Assembly: GCF_027923465.1 (NCBI RefSeq)
Contig: NZ_BRLB01000003.1
Location: 186,001-250,000 of the forward strand
Reading direction: 5' to 3'
Source: Vallitalea longa
GTDB taxonomy: Bacteria; Bacillota; Clostridia; Lachnospirales; Vallitaleaceae
Length of the DNA: 64,000 nt
Under the pieces are notes generated by a model, which saw only the letters and a program-made list of their open reading frames with translations, was not told the DNA's origin and did not search any database. Made by a program: the position numbers and the translations under genes. This document shows, in pieces, positions 54,187 through 61,928 of the stretch; the first letter of the stretch is position 1; the number at the start of each line of letters is the position of its first letter.

Positions 54187-55431
54187 ATGAATTCAAGAGA
54201 AAGAATATTAGCTGCTATAGAACATAGAGAACCTGATAAAGTACCAGTTGATCTTGGTTCTACTCCTAGCTCTAATATTTCTGCTATAGCTTATAATAAT
54301 CTGAAAAAGAAATTGTCTATCAACACAGGACATACAAGGGTATATGATGTTGTACAACAGGTTGTCATTCCTGAAGATGATATTATTGATAGATTCGGTG
54401 TAGATGTCATTGATATAGGCAGAGTGTATAATGATAAAGAATCAGATTGGTATGATTATACATTAGCTGATGGTTCCATAGCACAATATCCCAAGTGGTT
54501 CAAACCTAAGAAGGCTGATGATGGGAGTTATGAGGCTTATCACTCTGATGGTACTTTTATCGCTAAGATGCCTAAGGGTGCAACTTTTTTCGATCAAACC
54601 ATTTTTCCATATGTTGATGGATATCCAGATAACTATAAAAACATCAAGGATGCAATGGATAAAGTTTTGTGGTCGTATCTTGTACATAGTCCATGGGATC
54701 ATGCAAATGAACCAGATTTTTGGGAGAATCTAAGAAAAAAAGCAATAGAATTACGCAATTCCACAGATAAAGCTATAATGATAGTATGTGGTTGTAATCT
54801 ATTAGAATGGGGTACATTTCTTAGACGTATTGATAATTTTCTGATGGATTGTTATATTGACCAGAACAACGTAGAAAGATTATTGGATAAGCTTATGGAA
54901 ATACATCTTGATACACTAGATAAAGTGTGCCAGTCAGTTGGCGACGTAGTAGATATTCTAAGATTTGGGGATGACCTAGGTATGGATAGTGGACCTCTCA
55001 TTGGTCCTGATGTTTATAGAAAATTATTCAAGCCTAAACATACTATGTTATGTGATTATGTACATAAACACTCTAATATGAAAACATTTTTACATTCATG
55101 TGGTTCAATTCATTCTCTTTTACCTGATTTAATTGAAGCAGGATATGATGTGATTAACCCTGTTCAGACTACAGCTAATGGAATGGAGCCTGCTGTATTG
55201 AAGAAAGAATTTGGTAAAGATATAACTTTTTGGGGTGGAGGATGTAATACACGCTGGATACTTAATAGAGGAACACCTGAAGAAGTCAGGAAACATGTAC
55301 TTAGTAATTTGGAAATATTTTCACCTAGTGGAGGTTTTGTATTCAATCAGGAGCATAATATTATGCCTGATGTACCCGGGGAAAATATTATTGCTATGTT
55401 TGATGCGGTTAGGGAATTTAATGGAGGGTGA
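54187..55431 (+). CDS. URO-D/MtaA-superfamily protein
   Basis: A 414-residue URO-D-fold protein. It opens with the family-typical SRERILAAIEHREPDKVPVDLG, has HSCGSIHSLLPDLIEAGYDVINPVQ (His303, Cys305) and NQEHNIMPDVPGENIIAMF with His390. Of the four copies it most resembles the common MtaA-like proteins of clostridia. It ends the operon, 60 bases before a terminator. Substrate and reaction unknown. Confidence 0.85.
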   Translation: MNSRERILAAIEHREPDKVPVDLGSTPSSNISAIAYNNLKKKLSINTGHTRVYDVVQQVVIPEDDIIDRFGVDVIDIGRVYNDKESDWYDYTLADGSIAQYPKWFKPKKADDGSYEAYHSDGTFIAKMPKGATFFDQTIFPYVDGYPDNYKNIKDAMDKVLWSYLVHSPWDHANEPDFWENLRKKAIELRNSTDKAIMIVCGCNLLEWGTFLRRIDNFLMDCYIDQNNVERLLDKLMEIHLDTLDKVCQSVGDVVDILRFGDDLGMDSGPLIGPDVYRKLFKPKHTMLCDYVHKHSNMKTFLHSCGSIHSLLPDLIEAGYDVINPVQTTANGMEPAVLKKEFGKDITFWGGGCNTRWILNRGTPEEVRKHVLSNLEIFSPSGGFVFNQEHNIMPDVPGENIIAMFDAVREFNGG

Positions 55432-55489
55432 ATGAATTTAAGTATTGTAGTGCAAGATGGGTTGGATTAATAGAGAGAAATATGAGATT

Positions 55490-55527
55490 AGGATTGATTA
55501 TATGTATTATAATTGGTCCTTTTTTTA
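55490..55527 (+). terminator. Rho-independent terminator of the URO-D/CUT2 operon
   Basis: AGGATTGATTATA pairs with TATAATTGGTCCT (with G-T and one mismatched position) and is followed by eight T residues. Confidence 0.8.
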
Positions 55528-55586
55528 TTATATAAGTGAAATTTTTAAAAGGAATCTTTTTAGGTTAGTTGTGCAGTATATTATGT

Positions 55587-55614
55587 TTTGTGTATGAAAA
55601 TAAGTATGGTATAC
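55587..55614 (+). promoter_or_regulatory. Promoter of the orphan lipoprotein gene
   Basis: TTGTGT at 55587-55592, a 16-base spacer and TATACT at 55609-55614, ending 35 bases before the start codon. Confidence 0.55.
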
Positions 55615-55649
55615 TTTTTATTGAATGATATTTTTTGGAGGTGTTATTA

Positions 55650-56213
55650 GTGAAGAAATTCATATTAAGTGGATTGATGTTGATTCTATTGCTGATAGGT
55701 TGTGATAATAATAACATCAAAGACAAGCAGGAATTAGTTACTGAAGTAGAGACTGAATCAGAAGATAATAATTCATTAAGTGAACAAGGTGAAGATTCAA
55801 CTTGGTATTCTATGTATGATACTCAAACTGATAAGATTATAATTGCTGTAGCTGATTATGCTTCTGACCATCCACACAAGGAATTAAAGCATATCGTTGA
55901 ATTAACCGATACTGATGATATAACACTTATTACTGATTCTATAGCTTTTCCTTCTTGGGAGAAAGTTAAAGGGGGAAATGTAATAGCAGCTGAACCATAC
56001 TTTTATATAATAATAAACGATAATATAATGATATATATGTTAAGTGATACTGCTTATGGTGGTGTCATAGAATATACACTTAAAGATAGTATGTATATAG
56101 GTAAAGATTATAGCGGTGATTACGTTATTACCCAACAATTTTTTACCACCATATGGCAATTAGTGGAACCTTACTCAGAACAACTTGACGTAGAAATATA
56201 CCAAAGTGAGTAA
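55650..56213 (+). CDS. Lipoprotein of unknown function
   Basis: A 187-residue lipoprotein: Lys-Lys start, hydrophobic core and lipobox Cys18 (LLLIGC), then an acidic Ser-rich linker (ETESEDNNSLSEQGEDS) and a compact domain of about 140 residues rich in Ile, Tyr and Asp. I do not recognise the domain. A TTG five codons upstream overlaps the ribosome site GGAGG (55637-55641), which lies 8 bases before GTG 55650, the chosen start. It stands alone between two terminated units and is probably extracytoplasmic. Confidence 0.75.
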   Translation: MKKFILSGLMLILLLIGCDNNNIKDKQELVTEVETESEDNNSLSEQGEDSTWYSMYDTQTDKIIIAVADYASDHPHKELKHIVELTDTDDITLITDSIAFPSWEKVKGGNVIAAEPYFYIIINDNIMIYMLSDTAYGGVIEYTLKDSMYIGKDYSGDYVITQQFFTTIWQLVEPYSEQLDVEIYQSE

Positions 56214-56253
56214 GATCTATTAATAATCTCTAATTGACTACAGAGGGTAAATC

Positions 56254-56282
56254 TTGACAGAAAAACCCCTATACTTTAATAT
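56254..56282 (+). promoter_or_regulatory. Sigma-A promoter of the sensor operon
   Basis: Perfect TTGACA (56254-56259), 17-base spacer, TAATAT (56277-56282). The histidine kinase gene starts 112 bases later. It is the best canonical promoter in the window. Confidence 0.8.
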
Positions 56283-56291
56283 GTATCTGTA

Positions 56292-56363
56292 TAAAATTAT
56301 TTGGTCAAAAATGCAAAATGGTGATTATTTAACAAAATATAATACACTAATCAAATAATTTTG
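56292..56363 (+). repeat. Inverted repeat in the sensor operon leader
   Basis: AAAATTATTTG (56293-56303) and CAAATAATTTT (56352-56362) are perfect inverted arms around about 48 bases, just downstream of the -10. They could form a leader stem or bind a regulator. Confidence 0.55.
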
Positions 56364-56394
56364 TCTAAAAACAATAAAAGTTTGGGGGTGAAAT

Positions 56395-58116
56395 ATGAAA
56401 TTCAGAGCAAAAATAATTTTAAGTATTATTTCTATCACAGCGATAATATCAATCATAACAGCAATAATATATTATAAAAGAACTTCTAACACTATACAAA
56501 TAAATTACAGAAAAACCATATCAGAAAACATTAATAACAAAGCGTTAGAATTTGATACCATAATGAGAAAGATGTACTATACATGTATAGAAGCCAGCTG
56601 TGATAAGGAATTGATACGATTGATCAGGGAACAAAATGGCGGACAAGACAGATTACTGGCAATTAGTATATTACTGAACCACTATAAGATATCAAGTGAT
56701 AATATTGATTCGATATATGTTTATTTGCCGCGAGAAAAGAAGATAGTTATATCTCAAGAATATAAAGCTGTAAAAAATATCAATACATCCAATGACTATA
56801 ATTGGCTTCGTAATACTAATAACTATATACAGAATTTTAGTCCTATCTATATAGAAGATGATATCGGTTCTGCTAACAAATTTCTATTTACATATAAAAA
56901 GCCAATCAAAGATCCAGATACAAATGAATTAATAGGGGAAATTGCTTTTAACATGGATGAGCGGATCGTATATTTCTTATGTCTTGATAGTATCAACAGT
57001 TCTCTTAATATTACCACAGAAATAATGAATAAAGATAATAAAATCGTTTCTAGCAAATTATTATCTAAGCTAGGCAAAGAAGTTTGTCTAGAAGAATATG
57101 TTAATGCAAAGCAATACCAAAAAATTACTGCACCATTTACTGGGTATGATTTTATTAGTGTTCTAGATGTAAATGCATTAACTAAAGATATTGTTCAAAT
57201 AAGAAATTATATAATCATAGCAGCGATAATCACTATAATTATAGCTATTCTATTAGCATTTATCATGTCAAACAGATTGTATGCTCCAGTCAAGAATCTA
57301 AAAATAGCTATGAGAAAACTCAGTGAAGGAGACCTGAAAGCAAGAGCTATTATAACTGGAAATGATGAGATAACTATTTTAAGTAGAAGATTTAACAATA
57401 TGGCTGATAGAATGGAGAAACTTATTGATGAACTTGTGACAGAGAAACTACTTAAAAAAGAAGCTGAACTTGAAGCATTACAATATCAGATTACTCCTCA
57501 TTTTATGTATAATACCCTTAATTCAATAAAATGTGCTGCTTTTTTAGAAGAGGCTTATGACATAGTCGATCTACTAGATGCTTTTATTGAATTATTACAG
57601 TCTACAATAAGTAAAAAAGGAGCTTTTATTACACTGGAAGACGAACTCAATCTTGTCAAGAATTATGTATTGCTACAACGTTTTCGTTATAAGGACAATT
57701 TCTCAGTGGAGTATGAAATTGATAATAACGTGAAAACGTTATACGTACCTAGACTTATCTTACAACCTTTAGTAGAAAATTCTATTTATCATGGACTTGA
57801 TACTAAAACTGATAAAAATAGAATTATTATTTGTGCTTCAATGACACATGATGAATTAGTACTCAGTATAGAAGATAATGGAAAAGGTATGGCAGAAGAT
57901 GTAAAAAAGAACATATTCAAAAGGCAAACCAGTAAAAAAGAAAAGTTCAATCACATAGGTATTACTAATATAAAAGATAGAATCAATCTATATTATGGGG
58001 ATTATGGAAATATATCTTATTCAAGCGTACTAGAAAAAGGAACAAAAGTTGTAATTATAATACCAGCTACAAAAGATAAAGAGCAATATATGATTAAGGA
58101 GGAGGAGGAATCATAA
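56395..58116 (+). CDS. LytS/YesM-type sensor histidine kinase
   Basis: A 573-residue kinase: membrane segment 1 at residues 7-27, extracellular sensor to 270, membrane segment 2 at 271-291, HAMP 292-345, the block QITPHFMYNTLNSI with phospho-acceptor His369, and ATP-binding boxes ENSIYHG (461) and EDNGKGMA. It is followed by an anchored sugar-binding protein and a YesN regulator, an arrangement in which the binding protein presents the sugar to the kinase. GGGGGTGA precedes ATG. Its stop overlaps the apparent AUA start of the next gene. Confidence 0.93.
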   Translation: MKFRAKIILSIISITAIISIITAIIYYKRTSNTIQINYRKTISENINNKALEFDTIMRKMYYTCIEASCDKELIRLIREQNGGQDRLLAISILLNHYKISSDNIDSIYVYLPREKKIVISQEYKAVKNINTSNDYNWLRNTNNYIQNFSPIYIEDDIGSANKFLFTYKKPIKDPDTNELIGEIAFNMDERIVYFLCLDSINSSLNITTEIMNKDNKIVSSKLLSKLGKEVCLEEYVNAKQYQKITAPFTGYDFISVLDVNALTKDIVQIRNYIIIAAIITIIIAILLAFIMSNRLYAPVKNLKIAMRKLSEGDLKARAIITGNDEITILSRRFNNMADRMEKLIDELVTEKLLKKEAELEALQYQITPHFMYNTLNSIKCAAFLEEAYDIVDLLDAFIELLQSTISKKGAFITLEDELNLVKNYVLLQRFRYKDNFSVEYEIDNNVKTLYVPRLILQPLVENSIYHGLDTKTDKNRIIICASMTHDELVLSIEDNGKGMAEDVKKNIFKRQTSKKEKFNHIGITNIKDRINLYYGDYGNISYSSVLEKGTKVVIIIPATKDKEQYMIKEEEES

Positions 58117-59066
58117 AAAAGATAGTATTTATTATTATTATATTAACTTTAGTTATAGGATATATGATTCTATTTAGTGATGAACATTATACACAAGAAA
58201 ACTGTACTGATAAATATAGGATAGGGGTTGTTTTAAAGGCCATGGATAGTGAATATTGCTTATCATTAAAATCTGGTGTGGAAAAAGCTGCTGATGAACT
58301 AGATGTTGATGTTCTAGTTGTTAATCCATTAACTGAAAAAGATGTTAGACAACAGAATATCCTAATAGAAGACACCCTTAACAGTAATGTGGATGCTATC
58401 GTTATTGTTCCTTGTGATTCATATAATACAGAAGAATATATGGAATTGGCTGAAGAAAAAAATATACCAGTCTTTTCAATGGATACTGATATTTATGGGA
58501 AAGATGAAATTTATGTGGGTTCTGATAATATAGAAATAGGAGAGATTGCAGGTCGATATATGGATAAATTACTGAATGGTAAAGGTTTGGTAGCAGTATT
58601 GACAGGTACATTATTACAATCTCCTCATGTTGAAAGATTAGAAGGATTCAAAGATTATCTAGAGTGCAATACCAATATAAATATTGTTTATGAAGAAGAG
58701 GCCTATTGTAGTTTCTTTGATTCTTCACAAAAAACAAAAGAAATATTGGATGAGTATGGGAACATTGATGGTATTTTCTGTACCAATGCTACAATGGCAC
58801 TAGGTGTAATAGATAGATTAGAATTTTTGAAACCTAATAAATCTGTACGAATCATTGGCGTGGATACACAAACAGATACTATCCGTAAAATAATAGATGA
58901 TAAAATTTCAGCTATGGTTTCTCAAGATGGATATGATATTGCTTATGAAACGATGCAAACAGTTGTAAAATATCTTAATGGAGAAGATATAGAAGGTAAT
59001 CTATATATAGAAAATGAATTGATAAACAAAGAAAAGGCGGAAAAGTACTTGATAACAAACAAATAG
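58113..59066 (+). CDS. Membrane-anchored sugar-binding sensor protein (RbsB/XylFII-like), AUA start
   Basis: A type I periplasmic binding protein: YRIGVVLKAMDSEYCLSLKSGVEKAADELDVDV, IEDTLNSNVDAIVIVPCD, YVGSDNIEIGEIAGRYMDKLL and IIGVDTQTDTIRKII. The first ATG (58164) would remove the export signal. In frame upstream, codons 58113-58163 encode KKIVFIIIILTLVIGYM, a clear membrane anchor, and the very strong AAGGAGGAGGAGG (58095-58107) is 5 bases before an ATA codon that overlaps the kinase stop as ATAA. No ATG, GTG or TTG lies between that site and 58164, so an AUA start is the best reading (317 residues). No lipobox is seen. It probably partners the kinase as a sugar sensor. Confidence 0.75.
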   Translation: MKKIVFIIIILTLVIGYMILFSDEHYTQENCTDKYRIGVVLKAMDSEYCLSLKSGVEKAADELDVDVLVVNPLTEKDVRQQNILIEDTLNSNVDAIVIVPCDSYNTEEYMELAEEKNIPVFSMDTDIYGKDEIYVGSDNIEIGEIAGRYMDKLLNGKGLVAVLTGTLLQSPHVERLEGFKDYLECNTNINIVYEEEAYCSFFDSSQKTKEILDEYGNIDGIFCTNATMALGVIDRLEFLKPNKSVRIIGVDTQTDTIRKIIDDKISAMVSQDGYDIAYETMQTVVKYLNGEDIEGNLYIENELINKEKAEKYLITNK

Positions 59067-59082
59067 AAGAAGGTGGAAGAGT

Positions 59083-60630
59083 ATGATAAGAACAATAATA
59101 GTTGATGATGATTATTTAGTTCGTATGTTTTTACTCGCAGTAACAGATTGGGAGAAAGAAGGATTTGAAATAGTTGATAATGTTCAAGATGGAGAACAGG
59201 CGTTAGAGATAATAGAAAGACTTAGACCAGAATTAGTCATTACTGACATAAGTATGCCTGTAATGGATGGAATATCACTTATAAAAGAAATTAAAAAAAG
59301 AGATTTCTTCTGTAAGATAATAGTATTAAGTTGCCACGATGATTTTGACTATGTAAAAGAAGCGTTAAAAGAAGGAGCAGATGATTATATATTAAAAAAT
59401 TCTTTCAACAAAAAGAACATAGATAGTATATTAGAGAATCTAAGAAGTAAAGTTGAAGAAGGAAGACAGGAGATAAGAGAAAAAGCAAAACTATTACATC
59501 TGGCGGATCTTGGAAGTAATGAGTTGAAAAAGAAATTTCTTATTAATGTAATTAACAATAAATATAATTATGAGCAGTTAAAAGGTAAATCAGCCAATAA
59601 TGATATCAGAATATCACTACTGAAAACGGCTGTCATAGAAATAAAGATATTGTTAACATATAAGCCTAATGATAAAAGTGACCAGCAGAAACAAGCTGAA
59701 ATTTTCAATGATTTGATAGGTATGAGTAAAAATATAATAGATACAAAATATAAATATGAAATAATAGCCACTAAAGATTTTAACTATACGATAATCATAG
59801 ATGCAGTGTCTATTTCTAGTCACGAAGTTCTGAATGAAATAGCAACTAAGATACATATATTCATTGAAGAGCATTACAAGCTTAAATCAGTTATTGGAGT
59901 CAGTGATATCTGCATAGGAAAAGATAGTTTAAAAAATGCGTTCAGTCATGCTCAAAAAGCTATAGAGAGAAGTTTTTATAATGAGAATGAGATATTTTAT
60001 CATGAGTTGAAAAGCATTATATATAAAGAAAAATGTTATACAAGGTTTTATGATGATATAAAAAAATTATTGATAACTGTGGATATTGAAGAGATATTAA
60101 AGAAATCAAAAGAACAGATTGATTATTTTGAGAGGGAGCATATTAACCCACAAATAGTAATAGAGTGGTTAAAAAAGATGGATGATATACTTAAAGTAGC
60201 TAGAGAAAATCAGATATATGAACATATTACATCTATTGAACAAGTAAAATCGATGGTAGACGATTATAGGGAACATATTAACTATTATCCTAATATCAGT
60301 GTAAAGATTACTAATATAATTGTAGCAAAAGCAATTCAACACATTAATAATAATTATGATAAAACCATATCACTAACTAGTGTAGCAGATTATCTCCAAG
60401 TCAATTCAACTTATCTTAGTCGTCTTTTTAAACAAGAAACTAAAATGAACTTTACAGATTATTTGGCAATAGTCAGAATAGATAATGCTAAGAGTCTATT
60501 AAGCAGTACCGATAAGAAAATAAAGGATATCGCTAAGTTATGTGGTTTTTATGATTATAGATATTTTTGTAAAATATTCAAGAAGATAGTTGGTAGAAAT
60601 CCTATGTCATATAGAAAATTCAATAACTGA
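59083..60630 (+). CDS. YesN-type response regulator with AraC DNA-binding domain
   Basis: A 515-residue regulator: receiver domain with Asp55 (LVITDISMPV) at residues 1-120, a middle region of about 290 residues, and a C-terminal AraC domain (ISLTSVADYLQVNSTYLSRLFKQETKMNFTDYLAIVRIDNA, then IKDIAKLCGFYDYRYFCKIFKKIVGRNPMSYRK). It lies 16 bases after the sensor gene with GAAGGTGGAAGAG before ATG. It should control the CUT2 importer directly downstream, whose promoter region carries TTTTACACT repeats. Confidence 0.94.
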   Translation: MIRTIIVDDDYLVRMFLLAVTDWEKEGFEIVDNVQDGEQALEIIERLRPELVITDISMPVMDGISLIKEIKKRDFFCKIIVLSCHDDFDYVKEALKEGADDYILKNSFNKKNIDSILENLRSKVEEGRQEIREKAKLLHLADLGSNELKKKFLINVINNKYNYEQLKGKSANNDIRISLLKTAVIEIKILLTYKPNDKSDQQKQAEIFNDLIGMSKNIIDTKYKYEIIATKDFNYTIIIDAVSISSHEVLNEIATKIHIFIEEHYKLKSVIGVSDICIGKDSLKNAFSHAQKAIERSFYNENEIFYHELKSIIYKEKCYTRFYDDIKKLLITVDIEEILKKSKEQIDYFEREHINPQIVIEWLKKMDDILKVARENQIYEHITSIEQVKSMVDDYREHINYYPNISVKITNIIVAKAIQHINNNYDKTISLTSVADYLQVNSTYLSRLFKQETKMNFTDYLAIVRIDNAKSLLSSTDKKIKDIAKLCGFYDYRYFCKIFKKIVGRNPMSYRKFNN

Positions 60631-60640
60631 TAAGAGCAAA

Positions 60641-60724
60641 ATTTTACACTAATATCATTATTTTACACTTCTAAAATTATTTATGTGTGTAAATATTTGA
60701 CAATGATATTATTATAGGTAAATT
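60641..60724 (+). promoter_or_regulatory. Promoter and repeated boxes before the CUT2 importer
   Basis: ATTTTACACT occurs at 60641-60650 and again at 60660-60669 (19-base period). GTGTGTAAAT (60686-60694 region) is a near inverted copy. TTGACA at 60697-60702 with a 16-base spacer to TAAATT (60719-60724) is the likely promoter. Confidence 0.55.
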
Positions 60725-60742
60725 AAATAGTATATTATCTTG

Positions 60743-60778
60743 AAAATGCATGTCTGTTAAGGACATGCATTTTATTTT
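60743..60778 (+). terminator. Perfect hairpin between regulator and importer
   Basis: AAAATGCATGTC pairs perfectly with GACATGCATTTT around a 7-base loop, followed by ATTTTA. It can terminate the sensor operon, but because it lies after the promoter at 60697 it may also act as an attenuator in the importer leader. A second weaker stem (TAGATATA/TATATCTA, 60813-60840) follows. Confidence 0.8.
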
Positions 60779-60873
60779 ACAATTATATATGAAGAACTTA
60801 TTAAGAACATTATAGATATATCACATATTTTTTATATCTATGAGTTCAAAGAAACGATAAGGAGAGGTAAAAA

Positions 60874-61851
60874 ATGAAGAAATTTTTAGCATTATTATTT
60901 ACATGTATTTTAACAGGTTCGTTATTAGCAGGTTGCGGGGGGAAAACTACAACTACAGGTAATGAAGGAAATAGTGGTCAAGAAGGTGGCAAAATCAAAA
61001 TAGGACTTACTATGTCCTCAAGAGATCAATTTCTTTCAACTCTGGAAACAGCCGTTAAAGATGCGGCAAAAGATTATAGTGATGTAGAAATAGTTGCTTT
61101 TGATGCAGAAAATGATATTCAAAAACAGTTATCTCATATCAGTAGTTTCGTATCACAAGATTGCGGTGCAATCATAGTCAATCTTGTCAATACAGATACA
61201 AGTGAAGAAATATTGAAAGCAGCAGGTGATGTTCCTGTTGTATTCGTCAACAGGCTTCCTAATGAAAAAATACTGGAAGATTCAAGTAATGCATCTTATG
61301 TAGGTTCTGATGAATATGAAGCAGGTCAGTTACAAGCAAAATTCTTAACTGATTATTTCAAAGATAAGAGTGATAAGACTATCAATTATGTACTGTTCAT
61401 GGGTACACTTGGTCTGCAACATACTAATGCTCGTTCCAAAGCTGTAAAAGCTACACTTGAAGAAAATGGATTTACTCTTGTAAAACAATTTGAAGATACA
61501 GCTGAATTCGATCGTGCAAAAGCTATGGCTAAGATGCAGCAATTTATCGGAACTGGAAAACCTTTTGATGTTGTTATCGGTAATAATGATGAAATGGCTC
61601 TTGGAGCTGTAGAAGCATTGAAATCAGCTAATAAATTAGATGTTCCTGTCGTTGGTATTGACGCTACAGCTAATGCTATTGCAGCTATAGAAGCTGAAGA
61701 AATGGCATGTTCAGTTTTTCAAGATGCAAGTGGACAAGGAGCAGGAGCTTTTGATTTTGCATATAAAATGGCAAAAGGAGAAGAAGTCGATAAATATGGT
61801 TGGATACCTTTCCAAGTGGTATCTCTTGATAATATAGAAGATTTCAAATAA
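60874..61851 (+). CDS. CUT2 sugar-binding lipoprotein
   Basis: A 325-residue RbsB-class binding lipoprotein with lipobox Cys21 (SLLAGC) and a Gly/Thr-rich linker. Binding-domain blocks are IKIGLTMSSRDQFLSTLETAVKDAAKDY, SFVSQDCGAIIVNLVNTD, YVGSDEYEAGQLQAKFL, DVVIGNNDEMALGAVEAL and VVGIDATANAIAAIEA. This is the standard length without the extension of the copies at 45300 and 51340. AGGAGAGG precedes ATG. It serves the ATPase and permease downstream. The ligand is a monosaccharide, identity unknown. Confidence 0.93.
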   Translation: MKKFLALLFTCILTGSLLAGCGGKTTTTGNEGNSGQEGGKIKIGLTMSSRDQFLSTLETAVKDAAKDYSDVEIVAFDAENDIQKQLSHISSFVSQDCGAIIVNLVNTDTSEEILKAAGDVPVVFVNRLPNEKILEDSSNASYVGSDEYEAGQLQAKFLTDYFKDKSDKTINYVLFMGTLGLQHTNARSKAVKATLEENGFTLVKQFEDTAEFDRAKAMAKMQQFIGTGKPFDVVIGNNDEMALGAVEALKSANKLDVPVVGIDATANAIAAIEAEEMACSVFQDASGQGAGAFDFAYKMAKGEEVDKYGWIPFQVVSLDNIEDFK

Positions 61852-61864
61852 GTGGGAATAAACT

Positions 61865-61889
61865 AAGCTGGGGTCTAGTTGCCTCAGCT
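61865..61889 (+). terminator. Short intercistronic hairpin
   Basis: AGCTGGGG pairs with CCTCAGCT (one mismatch) around an 8-base loop between the binding-protein and ATPase genes, as commonly seen where the binding protein must be overproduced. Confidence 0.55.
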
Positions 61890-61928
61890 GTTGAATATAA
61901 AGCGATAGATATTGGAGGTAAGGCTTTA

